DNA of 64,000 nt from Actinomycetes bacterium (GTDB lineage: Bacteria; Actinomycetota; Acidimicrobiia; Acidimicrobiales; Acidimicrobilacustridaceae). The notes below the pieces were generated by a model. That model ran no database searches. It was not told the DNA's origin and saw only the letters and a program-made list of their open reading frames with translations. Every line of letters starts with the position of its first letter. Position 1 is the stretch's first letter. Of the stretch, positions 52,299-61,485 are shown piece by piece. The stretch is from positions 62,001 through 126,000 of the forward strand of contig JAKOVH010000031.1 in the NCBI GenBank assembly GCA_029782145.1. The letters are read 5' to 3'. The position numbers and the translations under genes were made by a program.

Positions 52299-53125
52299 GC
52301 GGCGGCGAGGACGGCCGCCATCACGTCGGCGACGCGACGACCGTTGCGGACGTCGTGGGCTCGCAGGACCCGGCAGCCGAGAGCGATGCCGATGGCGTGG
52401 GCGGCCATCGTGCCCTCGCCGGCCGAGGAGCGGTCGACGTCGAGCAGCGCCCACAGGAAGCGCTTGTTGGACGCCGACAGGAACACGGGGTACCCGAGCT
52501 CGGCGAGACGGTCGGAGGCCCGCAGCAGCACGAGCGACTGCGCCTCGGTCTTGCCCAGGTCGAGCCCGGCGTCGACCATGATCCGCTCCGCGGGGATCCC
52601 GGCGTCGCGGGCCCGCTTCGCCCGCTCGGCGAGGAAGTCGCACACGGTCTGCACCACGTCGTCGTAGTGCGGGTCGGGGTCGGGGACGCGAGGCCGCAAC
52701 CGGATGTGGGTGGCCACCACCGACGCACCCGCGGCGGCGCAGGCCGGCAGGTAGTCGGGGTCGGCGAAGCCGCTGATGTCGTTGCCGACCACCGCTCCCG
52801 CCTCGAAGCAGGCGCGGGCCACCGAGGCCCGCCAGGTGTCGACCGACAGGGGCACGTCGAAGCGGGCCGCCAGCGCCTGCACCGCCGGCACGACGCGGTC
52901 GAGCTCCTCCGCCTCGGTGACCTCCTCGCCGGGGCCCGCCTTCACCCCGCCGACGTCGAGGAAGTCGGCGCCGTCGGCGACGAGCTGCTCGGCCTTGCGC
53001 AGGAACGCGTCGAAGTCGTAGTAGGCGCCCTGGTCGTAGAAGGAGTCAGGCGTGCGGTTCAAGATGCCCATCACGACCGCCCGGTGGGTGATGTCGAAGC
53101 GGGTCGTGCCGAGCTCGAGGTGCAC
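52295..53125 (-). CDS. Dihydropteroate synthase-like pterin-binding protein (FolP2 type)
   Basis: A 276-residue TIM barrel. The pterin motif is MGILNRTPDSFYDQGAYYDF and later SVDTWRASVARACFEAGAVVGNDISG. The catalytic loop 2, normally D-[IV]-G-G-E-S-T-R-P-G, reads LDVGGVKAGPGEEVTEAEE, so the pABA-contacting Ser/Thr/Arg are absent. This is the FolP2 pattern of mycobacteria, which is not an active DHPS. The role is unknown. It lies between holA and comEC with overlapping ends, and the genome may hold a true folP elsewhere. Confidence 0.85.
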   Translation of the reverse strand: MHLELGTTRFDITHRAVVMGILNRTPDSFYDQGAYYDFDAFLRKAEQLVADGADFLDVGGVKAGPGEEVTEAEELDRVVPAVQALAARFDVPLSVDTWRASVARACFEAGAVVGNDISGFADPDYLPACAAAGASVVATHIRLRPRVPDPDPHYDDVVQTVCDFLAERAKRARDAGIPAERIMVDAGLDLGKTEAQSLVLLRASDRLAELGYPVFLSASNKRFLWALLDVDRSSAGEGTMAAHAIGIALGCRVLRAHDVRNGRRVADVMAAVLAAA

Positions 53126-53135
53126 GCCGCCGACC

Positions 53136-54965
53136 CTAACCGCGAGCAGGCACCGCCCCTCCCGGCGCGGTGACCTCGACGAGGAGCCCGTCGGCAGTGT
53201 TCCGGCACGCCACCCGGAGGCCGCCCGCCTCGAGCGGCTCCGCGGGCGGCGCCTCGGCCCCAGGGGCCGGGCTGCCCCGCGGCGCCCACACCAGGCGCAC
53301 CCCGACGCGCTGGCGGACGGCGGCGAGCACCCCGGCCGCGGCCGGGCCTGGCGACCGCAGGACCACGAGGTCGAGGCTCCGCACGCCCGAGCGCCGGAGC
53401 CCGGCCAGGACGGCGTCGGGGCGAGCGTTGCCCGGCACGACCAGCACGGTGGCGGCGCTCGGGCCGGCACCGCGCCACAGCTGGGCGCCGCCCATGTCCG
53501 ACACTCCAGCGGCCGGCGTGGGCGCACCGCCGACGAGCGGCAGCACCACCAGGAGACCGGCGAGGCCGAGCGCGGCCCGGCGGGGCCAGGCTCGCTGCCG
53601 ACGGTGGGCCACCACCGCCACGGCGAAGCAGAGGGCGAGGGCCGCCACCATCGACAGCCCGACCGAGCCGAGCGGGGCGGCGGCGGCGAGGCGGGCCACG
53701 CTCGCCACCCACCACAGCCCGAGCCGGGTGGGCCAGTGCACGGCAGCGGCCAGCGGGCCCGGCAGGAGCCCGGCGACGAACCCCGCCGTGCAGCCCCACA
53801 TCATCACCAGGCCCGCCACCGGCTCGGCGAGCAGGTTGGCGGGCAGGGCCGCGACCGGCATCGGCCCGAAGGCCGGCACCAGCAGCGGCGCCACCGCGGC
53901 CTGGGCCGAGAGCGTCACCGCCATGGGCAGCCCCAACCACCGCGGCACCCGGAGGACGCCGGCGAGCGGTGGTGCCAGCACGATGATGCTGACCGACGCC
54001 GCCGTCGACAGCCGGAAGCCCAGCGAGAGCACGAGCAGCGGATCGACCACCACCAGGCCGGTGACCGCGAGGGCCAGCACCCGCAGCCCGCTCGCCGGTC
54101 GGCCGCTCAGCACCGCCACCGCGCCGACGGCCGCCATGGCGGTGGCCCGCAGCACCGAGGGCTCGAAGCGGGTGACGGCGGCGAACAGCACCAGCACGCC
54201 GATGGTGGCGACGAAGCGCGCTCTCATCCGCAGCCGACCGAGCAGGGGCGCCGCCACCGCCAGCACGAACGCCACGTTCTGCCCGGAGACGACGAGCAGG
54301 TGCGACAGGCCCGCACCGTCGAAGTCGTCGGCGACCACGACCGACCCGCCCCGGTCGTCGCCCAGCACGAAGCCGGTGAACAACGTGCGCTGGTCGTCGG
54401 GCAGCGACCGGGCGCCACGGACGAGCAGGCCTCGCAGGCCGTTGACCGTGCGCCACGCCGGGCCCCCGTCGCCCACGGGAACCACCCGGTCGGCGACGAG
54501 CCGGGCGCGCACGTGCCGCGGGGCGGCGCGCATCGGGTCCGGCAGGGGCTCGAGCCGCCCGGTGACCTCGATCCGCTCCCCCGCCGCCCGGCTGGAGAGA
54601 CGTCCGCCGGCCGAGCCTCGCGCCGTCAGCTCGACCCGCCCCACGCCGGTGCGCACGTCGGCCCTCCACCCGCCGAAGGAGGGCTCGGGATCGCTCACCA
54701 GCGTGGCGCTCCCGTGGTACGGGCCGGCCGGCAGCGGCGCCAGACCCTCCCAGGCCTGGTGGGCCAGCCCCGAGCACAGCAGCGCCACGGCGGCGGCCAG
54801 CGGGAGGGCCCGGCGCCACGCCAGCCCGGCAGCCACGGCCGCCACGCCGACGGCCACGGGAACCGGCCGCGCCAGCAGCGCCCCGCCGGCGGCGCCGGAC
54901 GCGAGCAGCACCGCCGCCCCGTCGCTCAGCGGCCCTCGTCGCCAGAGCCCGAGGGTCGAGCTCAC
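53136..54965 (-). CDS. comEC: ComEC/Rec2-family DNA-channel protein lacking the metal beta-lactamase site
   Basis: A 609-residue membrane protein. An N-terminal DUF4131-like domain (YHGSATLVSDPEPSFGGWRADVRTG) and the competence domain (LSHLLVVSGQNVAFVLAVAAPLLG, LRATAMAAVGAVAVLSGRPASG) form the DNA channel. The C-terminal ~110 residues (VSDMGGAQLWRGAGPSAATV onward) occupy the place of the metallo-beta-lactamase domain, but no H-x-H-x-D-H is present. GTGA overlaps comEA. DNA import may not involve nuclease processing by this protein, or the gene has become a transport remnant. Confidence 0.87.
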   Translation of the reverse strand: MSSTLGLWRRGPLSDGAAVLLASGAAGGALLARPVPVAVGVAAVAAGLAWRRALPLAAAVALLCSGLAHQAWEGLAPLPAGPYHGSATLVSDPEPSFGGWRADVRTGVGRVELTARGSAGGRLSSRAAGERIEVTGRLEPLPDPMRAAPRHVRARLVADRVVPVGDGGPAWRTVNGLRGLLVRGARSLPDDQRTLFTGFVLGDDRGGSVVVADDFDGAGLSHLLVVSGQNVAFVLAVAAPLLGRLRMRARFVATIGVLVLFAAVTRFEPSVLRATAMAAVGAVAVLSGRPASGLRVLALAVTGLVVVDPLLVLSLGFRLSTAASVSIIVLAPPLAGVLRVPRWLGLPMAVTLSAQAAVAPLLVPAFGPMPVAALPANLLAEPVAGLVMMWGCTAGFVAGLLPGPLAAAVHWPTRLGLWWVASVARLAAAAPLGSVGLSMVAALALCFAVAVVAHRRQRAWPRRAALGLAGLLVVLPLVGGAPTPAAGVSDMGGAQLWRGAGPSAATVLVVPGNARPDAVLAGLRRSGVRSLDLVVLRSPGPAAAGVLAAVRQRVGVRLVWAPRGSPAPGAEAPPAEPLEAGGLRVACRNTADGLLVEVTAPGGAVPARG

Positions 54966-55750
54966 CCCACCGCCACCAGGTCTCGCAGCCCTTCGAGCTT
55001 CGCCGGGCCGATGCCGCGCACGTCGAGGAGGTCGTCGACGCTACGGAACGGCCCCTTGCGCTGGCGGTGGTCGACGATCGCCGCCGCGGTCGCCGGACCC
55101 ACGCCGGGCAGGGCGTCGAGCTGCTCGGCCGTGGCCGTGTTGAGGTCCAGCGGGCCGGCGGGCGCCGAACCGCTCCCGGCGGCGCCGGATCCGGCCGGGG
55201 CCGAGCCGGCGTCGGCCGCGACCGACGGGGGCATGGCCTCGCCGCGATGGGGCACGTAGAGCCGCTGCCCGTCGGCGAGCGGCGCAGCGAGGTTCACCCG
55301 GTCGAGGTCGGTGTCGTCGGTGGGGCCACCCGCCGCCTCGAGCAGGTCGGCGACGCGCGCCCCGGCGGCCACCCGGTAGAGGCCCGGGTTGCGGACCGCA
55401 CCCGCGGCGTGGACCACGAGGCCCGGCGCCGTCGTGGGGGCGCTGGTCGCCGGGAGGGCCGGGTCGGCCACCGTGTCCGGGGCGAACGGGGACGCCTCGG
55501 GCGCGGAGCGGCCGGGTGCCGACATGCTGACCACCAGCCAGGCCAGGGCACCGAGCACCACCGCGCCCACCACCACGGCCGCACCGGCCAGCAGGCGGCG
55601 TTCCTCGAGACCGGTGAGCTCGCCCAGGCGGGCCACGGCGCGGCCAGCGGGCCCCCTGAGGGCACGAGGCTGCGGTGAGCGCCGGCCGTCGCGCAGGGCG
55701 GCCAGAGCCGCGGCGGCTCGCGGGTCGACGTCGTCGCCGTCGTCGGGCAC
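54962..55750 (-). CDS. comEA: ComEA competence DNA receptor
   Basis: A 262-residue membrane-anchored DNA-binding protein. A cytoplasmic N-tail precedes one membrane helix (~55-77: LLAGAAVVVGAVVLGALAWLV). An SLBB domain follows (VVHAAGAVRNPGLYRVAAGA), then a Gly/Ala/Ser linker and the helix-hairpin-helix pair (LDLNTATAEQLDALPGVGPATAAAIVDHR, VDDLLDVRGIGPAKLEGL). It delivers double-stranded DNA to ComEC. The 169-base upstream gap holds a direct repeat GGGGCGCCG and no gene. The GTG start is assumed. Confidence 0.94.
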   Translation of the reverse strand: MPDDGDDVDPRAAAALAALRDGRRSPQPRALRGPAGRAVARLGELTGLEERRLLAGAAVVVGAVVLGALAWLVVSMSAPGRSAPEASPFAPDTVADPALPATSAPTTAPGLVVHAAGAVRNPGLYRVAAGARVADLLEAAGGPTDDTDLDRVNLAAPLADGQRLYVPHRGEAMPPSVAADAGSAPAGSGAAGSGSAPAGPLDLNTATAEQLDALPGVGPATAAAIVDHRQRKGPFRSVDDLLDVRGIGPAKLEGLRDLVAVG

Positions 55751-55919
55751 GGTGCTTCCCCCCGGCAGGAGGGGCGCCGCAGAAGGGGCGCCGTTGCTCT
55801 CGGGGGAAGTGCGGACGGGGGGCGCTCCCGCGCCGACCCGGGTCGCTCAGGCTAGGTCGTCCGCGGGGCCGAGGGAAGGGCCGATCCGCGCTCGACCGAA
55901 CGGGGCCGCGCCCGGGCGC

Positions 55920-56633
55920 TCAGAACAGGCGCGACGTCAGCTGCCGGCGGTAGGAGCCGGTGCGAGGGTCGTCGGGGCCGAGCAGCTCGAGCAGGTCGAG
56001 GAACTCCTGACGGGCGTCGTCGTCGCCCTTCACCGTGTCGAGCAGCTCGACGAGCCGCCGCTCGATGTCGGCGTCGGTGCTGTAGCTGCCGCCGCTGCGG
56101 GCCAGCGCGGCCACCCGACGGGTCTCGGCCGTCTCGGGGATCCGGGCGAGCAGCTCGAGCGCCTCCTCGGAGCGCTCCTCGCCGACGAGCAGCTCGGCGA
56201 GGTCGACGATCACCCCCTCGTCGTCGGGCTCGAGCTCGAGCGCGGCCCGCAGCGACGCTTCGTCGCCGAGCTCGCGCAGCCGCTCGACCTCGGTCTGCTC
56301 CCGGGTCGGCAGCAACCGGGAGACGAACGCGCGCACGGCGTCCTCGCCCTGGGCGCCGACGAAGCCGTCGACGACCTTGCCGTCGGCCACCGCGTAGACC
56401 GCGGGGATGCTCTGCACCCGGAACGCGGCCGCTGTCTGGGGGTTGGCGTCGACGTCGACCTTGGCCAGCACCACCTGCCCGTCCGCCTCGGCCACGACCT
56501 TCTCGAGGACCGGGCCGAGGGTCTTGCACGGCCCGCACCACTCGGCCCAGAGGTCGACCACCACGGGCGTGGTGAGGGAGCGCTCGAGCACGTCGGCTTG
56601 GAAGGTCGCGTCGGTCACGTCAAGGGTGGTCAC
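55920..56633 (-). CDS. Thioredoxin-TPR co-chaperone (YbbN/CnoX-like)
   Basis: A 237-residue protein. Thioredoxin domain with intact WAEWCGPCKTLGP (Trp-Cys-Gly-Pro-Cys) at ~29-41 and cis-Pro at VQSIPAVYAV. Then a TPR_20-type helical region (RLRELGDEASLRAALELEPDDEGVIVDLAELLVGEER, GDDDARQEFLDLLELLGPDDPR). CnoX-like proteins link DnaK/GroEL to redox repair. It is divergent from the phosphotransferase gene. The start GTG is chosen from the TTLDVTDATF strand. Confidence 0.9.
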   Translation of the reverse strand: MTTLDVTDATFQADVLERSLTTPVVVDLWAEWCGPCKTLGPVLEKVVAEADGQVVLAKVDVDANPQTAAAFRVQSIPAVYAVADGKVVDGFVGAQGEDAVRAFVSRLLPTREQTEVERLRELGDEASLRAALELEPDDEGVIVDLAELLVGEERSEEALELLARIPETAETRRVAALARSGGSYSTDADIERRLVELLDTVKGDDDARQEFLDLLELLGPDDPRTGSYRRQLTSRLF

Positions 56634-56723
56634 GGCGTCAAGGTTACGGCCGGCGATGGGTCGCGGCGACGTGACCACGACGGCCGGTAGCGTGGCGCGG
56701 CACCCGCCGACGAGGAGACCCCC

Positions 56724-57776
56724 GTGGAGCAGACGGCCCCAGTGGCCGGCATCGACGCCGCCAACGTCACGACCTGGATGGCCGAGCACGCTCCCAGCGT
56801 GGTCCCCCCGCTGACGTTCGAGCTCATCACCGGTGGGCTGTCCAACCTGACCTTCCTGGTGGTCGACGCCTCGGGGCACCGATGGGTGCTGCGCCGACCG
56901 CCGCTCGGGCACGTGCTGGCCACCGCCCACGACATGGGCCGCGAGCACCGCATCATCGCCGCCCTGGCCCCGACCGCGGTGCCCGTGGCCCCGGTCGTGG
57001 GCCTGTGCACCGACGACGCCGTGAACGGCGCTCCCTTCTACGTGATGGAGCACGTCGACGGCATCGTCGCCCGCGACGTCGCGGCCGCCGGCCAGCTGCC
57101 CGTCGACGCCCGCCGCCGCGCCGGCGAGGCCCTCGTCGAGGTGCTCGCCGCCATCCACGAGGTCGACGTCGACGCGGTGGGGCTGGGCGACCTGGGCCGG
57201 CGCGAGGCCTACGTGCAACGGCAGCTGTCGCGCTGGCAGCGGCAGTGGGAGGCCACCCGCGACACCGAGCTGCCCGTGATCGACGAGCTCCATGCCCGCC
57301 TGGCGGCGCAGATCCCGGAGCAGGGCCCGGCCACGATCGTGCACGGCGACTACCGGCTCGACAACTGCATCCTCTCCCCCGAGGGCGAGATCCGCGCCGT
57401 GCTCGACTGGGAGCTGTGCACCTTGGGTGACCCCCTCGCCGACCTGGGGTTGATGCTCGTGTACTGGATGGAAGCCGGCGACGCCATCCAGACGGGCCTT
57501 CCCACCGCCTCCACCCTGGAGGGGTTCCCGACCCGGTCCGAGCTCATCGCCGGCTACGCGGCCCGCTCCGGGCGCGACGTCTCCCAGATCGGCTTCTACG
57601 TGGCCCTCGGCTACTGGAAGCTGGCCTGCATCCTCCAGGGGGTGCTCGTGCGGTACCGCGCCGGCGCCATGGGTGACCAGGGCGGCGACTCCTCGCGGTT
57701 CACCGAGCAGGTGGCCGCCCTGGGCCACGCCGGCATGGCCGCCCTCGACGGCGACCACGGGGCGCTCCGTGGCTGA
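56724..57776 (+). CDS. APH-family phosphotransferase (ACAD10-like)
   Basis: A 350-residue kinase-like protein of the aminoglycoside/choline-kinase fold. Gly-loop: LITGGLSNLTFLVVD. Lys region: WVLRRPPLG. Catalytic loop: ATIVHGDYRLDNCILS (H-G-D-x4-N). Metal Asp: AVLDWELCTLGDPLADLG. This group often sits with acyl-CoA metabolism and may phosphorylate hydroxyacyl chains. TAGCGT (56688-56693) and GAGGAG before the GTG are visible. It overlaps the PAC2 gene by eight bases. Confidence 0.88.
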   Translation: MEQTAPVAGIDAANVTTWMAEHAPSVVPPLTFELITGGLSNLTFLVVDASGHRWVLRRPPLGHVLATAHDMGREHRIIAALAPTAVPVAPVVGLCTDDAVNGAPFYVMEHVDGIVARDVAAAGQLPVDARRRAGEALVEVLAAIHEVDVDAVGLGDLGRREAYVQRQLSRWQRQWEATRDTELPVIDELHARLAAQIPEQGPATIVHGDYRLDNCILSPEGEIRAVLDWELCTLGDPLADLGLMLVYWMEAGDAIQTGLPTASTLEGFPTRSELIAGYAARSGRDVSQIGFYVALGYWKLACILQGVLVRYRAGAMGDQGGDSSRFTEQVAALGHAGMAALDGDHGALRG

Positions 57777-58623
57777 CCTCTACGAGCTCCACGAGACCCC
57801 CGACCTCGGCGACGCCCTCCTGGTGCTCGCCCTCGACGGCTGGATCGACGCGGGCTACGCCACCACCAACGCCGTGGGCACCATGCTCGAGCACGCCGAC
57901 CAGGTCACGGTCGCGACCTTCGACGCCGACGTGCTGCTCGACCACCGATCCCGCCGCCCGACGATGCACCTCGTCAACGGGGTCAACACGGGGCTCACGT
58001 GGCCCACCATCGAGCTGCGGGCCGCGGTCGACCCGGGCGGCTCCGAAGCGCTGTTCCTCGTCGGCGCCGAGCCCGACCACCTCTGGCACGCCTTCTCGGC
58101 GGCGGTGGTCGACCTGGCCCACGAGCTCGGGGTCCTGGAGGTCGTCGCCCTCGGCGCCTACCCCGCCGCCGTGCCCCACACCCGCCCGGTGCGGGTGGTC
58201 GCCACCGGCTCGAGCGCAGAGGTGGCCAGCCGGGTCGGCACCGTGCTGGGCCGCATCGACGTGCCCGCCGGCATCCACGCCGCCGTCGAGGTCGCGGCCG
58301 CCGAGAGCGGCCTGCTCACCCTCGACCTGTGGGCCCAGGTCCCGCACTACGCGGCGGCGCTGCCCTACCCGGAGGCCTCTGCCGCCCTGGTGCGCGCCCT
58401 GGCCGACCACGGCGGCGTCACCTTCGGGTCCGGCACGCTCGACGCCGACGCCGTCCCCGTCAAGCAGCGCCTCGACGAGCTCGTGGCCGGCAACGACGAG
58501 CACCAGGCCATGCTGCGCCAGCTCGAGGTGCAGTACGACTCGGCCGAGGGCATGACCGGCCCCTTGCCGACCGGCGACGACCTGGCCGCCGAGCTCGAGC
58601 GCTTCCTGCGCGACCAGGACTGA
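57769..58623 (+). CDS. PAC2-family protein (proteasome assembly chaperone-like)
   Basis: A 284-residue protein. The PAC2 pattern is seen in LLVLALDGWIDAGYATTNAV, ALFLVGAEPDHLWHAF, VVALGAYPAAVPHTRPVRVVATGSS and the helical C-terminal part (VKQRLDELVAGNDEHQAMLRQLEVQYD). Actinobacterial PAC2 proteins are thought to act in proteasome biology or in ATP-grasp-like roles; function is not established. The GTG start at 57769 is selected because ADLYELHETP is the typical N-terminus. It overlaps the phosphotransferase stop, so the two are coupled. Confidence 0.85.
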   Translation: MADLYELHETPDLGDALLVLALDGWIDAGYATTNAVGTMLEHADQVTVATFDADVLLDHRSRRPTMHLVNGVNTGLTWPTIELRAAVDPGGSEALFLVGAEPDHLWHAFSAAVVDLAHELGVLEVVALGAYPAAVPHTRPVRVVATGSSAEVASRVGTVLGRIDVPAGIHAAVEVAAAESGLLTLDLWAQVPHYAAALPYPEASAALVRALADHGGVTFGSGTLDADAVPVKQRLDELVAGNDEHQAMLRQLEVQYDSAEGMTGPLPTGDDLAAELERFLRDQD

Positions 58624-58662
58624 CCCTGTCCGCACGGATCGGTCAGCGTCCCTCGCTCCCGT

Positions 58663-58715
58663 CGTTCTGGTGGAGGTTCACCCCCCGATCCGGTGGCCGA
58701 TCCTCCACCAGAACG
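58663..58715. terminator. Inverted repeat between convergent PAC2 and leuS genes
   Basis: CGTTCTGGTGGAGG (58663-58676) pairs with CCTCCACCAGAACG (58702-58715), 25-base spacer. It lies between convergent stops and likely serves as a bidirectional terminator. Confidence 0.6.
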
Positions 58716-58765
58716 CCGAGGAGAAGGAGGAGGAGGAGGAGTAGGAGGAGGCGGAGGAGGATGAG
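58716..58765 (+). repeat. GGA-rich purine tract
   Basis: About 50 bases of near-perfect GGA/GAG repeats (interrupted by one T and one C) just downstream of the convergent terminator. It is non-coding and could slip in replication. Confidence 0.7.
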
Positions 58766-58817
58766 CGGGGTGAGGGCGAGGCCGGCGGGGAGGTGGGCCG
58801 GCCCGAGGCAAGGGGGA

Positions 58818-61286
58818 TCAGCCGGCGACGACGTTCACCAGCTGAGGCGGGCGGGCGATCACCTTGCGCGGCGGTTTGCCACCCAGGTGAGCCTGCACCT
58901 TCTCGCTGGCGAGGGCCAGGCGCTCGGCCTCGGCCCCGTCGATGCCGGCGGGCACCTCGAGGCGGTCGCGCACCTTGCCGTTGACCTGCACGACCATGGT
59001 GACAGTGTCGACGACCAGCTTGGCGGGATCGGCCACCGGCCACGGCTGCTCGTGCACGTGCCCGCCCCGGCGGCGCTCCCAGAGCTCTGCCGTCACGTGC
59101 GGCGCCATCGGTGCCATCAACAGCAGCAGGGTGTCGACCGCCTCGTCGAGGGTGGCGGCACGCGGGCCGGTGTCGGCCTGGGCGTAGCGGTAGAGGTCGT
59201 TGGTGAACTCCATGAAGGCCGCCACCGCCGTGTTGTAGGACCAGCGGTCGTAGTCGTCGCTGACCCTGGCGATCAGGCGGTGCGTCAACCGGTCGACGGC
59301 GACGTCGGCGTCGGCCGCCTCGCGATCAACGCCGACCGCCACCTCGCCCTCGGCCAGGCGCCACAGGCGGGCCAGGAACCGGGCGCAGCCCTCGATGCCC
59401 ACGCCCTCCCAGTCGACGTCGTCCTGGGGCGGGCCGACGAACATGTGAGCCAGGCGCAGCGCATCGGCCCCCTCGGTGTCGAGGATCTCCTCGGGGGCCA
59501 CCAGGTTGCCCTTCGACTTGGACATCTTGTCGCCCCCCAGGCGGATCATCCCCTGGGTGAACAGGCGCGAGAACGGCTCGCGCAGCTCCTTCGGCGCCAC
59601 GCCGAGGTCGGCGAGCGCCTTGGTGAAGAAGCGGGCGTACATCAGGTGGAGGATGGCGTGCTCCACCCCGCCGATGTACTGGCCGACCGGCATCCACGCG
59701 GCGGCGGCGTCGACCCCGAAGGGCGCCTCGTCGTTCCACGGGTCGCAGAAGCGCAGGAAGTACCACGACGAGTCGACGAACGTGTCCATCGTGTCGGTCT
59801 CGCGCCGGGCGGGACCGCCGCACGACGGGCAGCTGGTGTGCAGGAAGCCGTCGTGGTGCTGCAGCGGCGACTCGCCGGTGGGCAGGAACTCGACGTCGTC
59901 GGGTGCCAGCACCGGCAGCTCGTCGTCGGGCACCGGCACGATGCCGCAGCCGTCGCAGTGCACGACCGGGATGGGGCAGCCCCAGAAGCGTTGCCGGCTC
60001 ACCAACCAGTCGCGCAGCCGGTAGTTGACCTTCCCCTCGCCGATGCCCTCGCGCTCGAGGAAGGCGATGGCGGCGGCGATGGCCTCGGCCTTCCCCATGC
60101 CGTCCATGAAGCCGCTGTTGATGTGCACGCCGTCGCCCGTGTAGGCCTCGCCTTCCCAGCCCTCGGGAGGCTGGATGGTGCGGACGACCGGCAGCCCGTG
60201 CACCTGGGCGAAGTCCCAGTCGCGCTGGTCCTCGGCCGGCACCGCCATGATGGCGCCGGTTCCGTAGCCCGTGAGCACGTAGTCGGCCAGGTAGAGCGGC
60301 ACCGGCCGCCCGGTGAACGGGTTGCGCACGTGGGCGCCGGTGAAGCAGCCGCGCTTGTCGAGCGAGCCCTCCGAGGCCATGCGCTCCACGTCGCTCTGCT
60401 GGGCGGCGGCGGCCACGAAGGCGTCGACCTCGGCTCGCCGGTCGTCGGTGACGATGCTCGCCACCAGCGGGTGCTCGGGAGCCATGACGGCGTAGGTCAT
60501 GCCGAAGCTGGTGTCGGGCCGGGTGGTGAACACCCGGATCGAGGCGCCGTCGGACCGGGGGGTGCCGTCGGCGTCGGTGACGACCATGTCGAACTCGGCG
60601 CCCTCGGAGCGTCCGATCCAGTTGCGCTGCATGGTCTTGACCCGCTCGGGCCAGTCGAGCGCGTCGAGGTCGTCGAGGAGCTGGTCGGCGTAGTCGGTGA
60701 TCTTGAAGAACCACTGCTCGAGGTCGCGCTTCTCGACGACGTCGCCGGAGCGCTCGCACGTGCCGTCAGCCAGGACCTGCTCGTTGGCGAGCACGGTCTG
60801 GCAGCCGGGACACCAGTTGACCTGGGCGTTGCGCCGGTAGGCCAGGCCCGCCTCCAGCAGGCGCAGGAAGATCCACTGGGTCCAACGCTGGTACTCCGGG
60901 TCGTGGCTGGTGACCTGGCGGCGCCAGTCGTAGACCGCGCCGATGCGCAGGATCGAGCTGCGCAGCTGCTCGATGCGCTCGTCGGTGAACTCGCGCGGGT
61001 GGCGGCCGGTCTTGATGGCGGCGTTCTCGGCGGGCAGCCCGAACGAGTCGAACCCCATGGGCGACAGCACGGCGTAGCCGTTCATGGTGCGGTGGCGGAC
61101 GTTGAGGTCGCCGAAGGTGTAGTTGCGCACGTGGCCCATGTGCGCCGCCCCGCTCGGATAGGGGTACATGCACAGCGTGTACCAGTGCGGCCTCGGGTCG
61201 TCGTTGTCGACCTCGTAGGTGCCGTGCTCGGCCCAGTACGCCTGCCACTTCTGCTCGATCGCCTGGGGGTCGTAGCCGTCAGCCAT
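58818..61286 (-). CDS. leuS: Leucyl-tRNA synthetase
   Basis: An 822-residue class Ia synthetase. HIGH motif [17 protein letters not shown], zinc ribbon near CPGCQTVL, editing domain ([21 protein letters not shown]), KMSKS motif [13 protein letters not shown] and the C-terminal [18 protein letters not shown] are all present. The ATG at 61286 was chosen because [17 protein letters not shown] is the usual N-terminus. TACGAT eight bases before it implies leaderless expression. Confidence 0.98.
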   Translation of the reverse strand: MADGYDPQAIEQKWQAYWAEHGTYEVDNDDPRPHWYTLCMYPYPSGAAHMGHVRNYTFGDLNVRHRTMNGYAVLSPMGFDSFGLPAENAAIKTGRHPREFTDERIEQLRSSILRIGAVYDWRRQVTSHDPEYQRWTQWIFLRLLEAGLAYRRNAQVNWCPGCQTVLANEQVLADGTCERSGDVVEKRDLEQWFFKITDYADQLLDDLDALDWPERVKTMQRNWIGRSEGAEFDMVVTDADGTPRSDGASIRVFTTRPDTSFGMTYAVMAPEHPLVASIVTDDRRAEVDAFVAAAAQQSDVERMASEGSLDKRGCFTGAHVRNPFTGRPVPLYLADYVLTGYGTGAIMAVPAEDQRDWDFAQVHGLPVVRTIQPPEGWEGEAYTGDGVHINSGFMDGMGKAEAIAAAIAFLEREGIGEGKVNYRLRDWLVSRQRFWGCPIPVVHCDGCGIVPVPDDELPVLAPDDVEFLPTGESPLQHHDGFLHTSCPSCGGPARRETDTMDTFVDSSWYFLRFCDPWNDEAPFGVDAAAAWMPVGQYIGGVEHAILHLMYARFFTKALADLGVAPKELREPFSRLFTQGMIRLGGDKMSKSKGNLVAPEEILDTEGADALRLAHMFVGPPQDDVDWEGVGIEGCARFLARLWRLAEGEVAVGVDREAADADVAVDRLTHRLIARVSDDYDRWSYNTAVAAFMEFTNDLYRYAQADTGPRAATLDEAVDTLLLLMAPMAPHVTAELWERRRGGHVHEQPWPVADPAKLVVDTVTMVVQVNGKVRDRLEVPAGIDGAEAERLALASEKVQAHLGGKPPRKVIARPPQLVNVVAG

Positions 61287-61294
61287 GGCCGACC

Positions 61295-61300
61295 ATCGTA
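61295..61300 (-). promoter_or_regulatory. -10 box TACGAT of the leaderless leuS promoter
   Basis: TACGAT on the minus strand ends eight bases before the leuS ATG and no Shine-Dalgarno is visible. Confidence 0.45.
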
Positions 61301-61360
61301 CGCAGGCGCTGTCGCACCCCCTGCGTACGGTTTGGCCCATGTGCTCGGCCTGCACCGATT

Positions 61361-61388
61361 TTGCGAGCCGCCTCGCGGCCGGTACAGT
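61361..61388 (+). promoter_or_regulatory. Promoter of tRNA-Ala
   Basis: TTGCGA (61361-61366) and TACAGT (61383-61388) are 16 bases apart, 13 bases before the tRNA. Confidence 0.65.
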
Positions 61389-61401
61389 CAACGATCCCTA
61401 C

Positions 61402-61477
61402 GGGGCCATAGCTCAGTTGGTAGAGCGCCTCCATGGCATGGAGGAGGCCGGGGGTTCAATTCCCCCTGGCTCCACCA
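61402..61477 (+). tRNA. tRNA-Ala (anticodon GGC)
   Basis: Acceptor GGGGCCA/TGGCTCC, D-loop GCTCAGTTGGTAGAGC, anticodon stem CCTCC/GGAGG with loop ATGGCAT, T-arm GGGGG TTCAATT CCCCC, and an encoded CCA end. It reads GCC. Two LAGLIDADG genes follow directly. Confidence 0.97.
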
Positions 61478-61485
61478 AGCAGCAC

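Noticed and set aside
58716-58765. GGA tract as a CRISPR array or coding repeat
   Set aside because: Unit length is three bases with no spacers, and no frame through it is supported.
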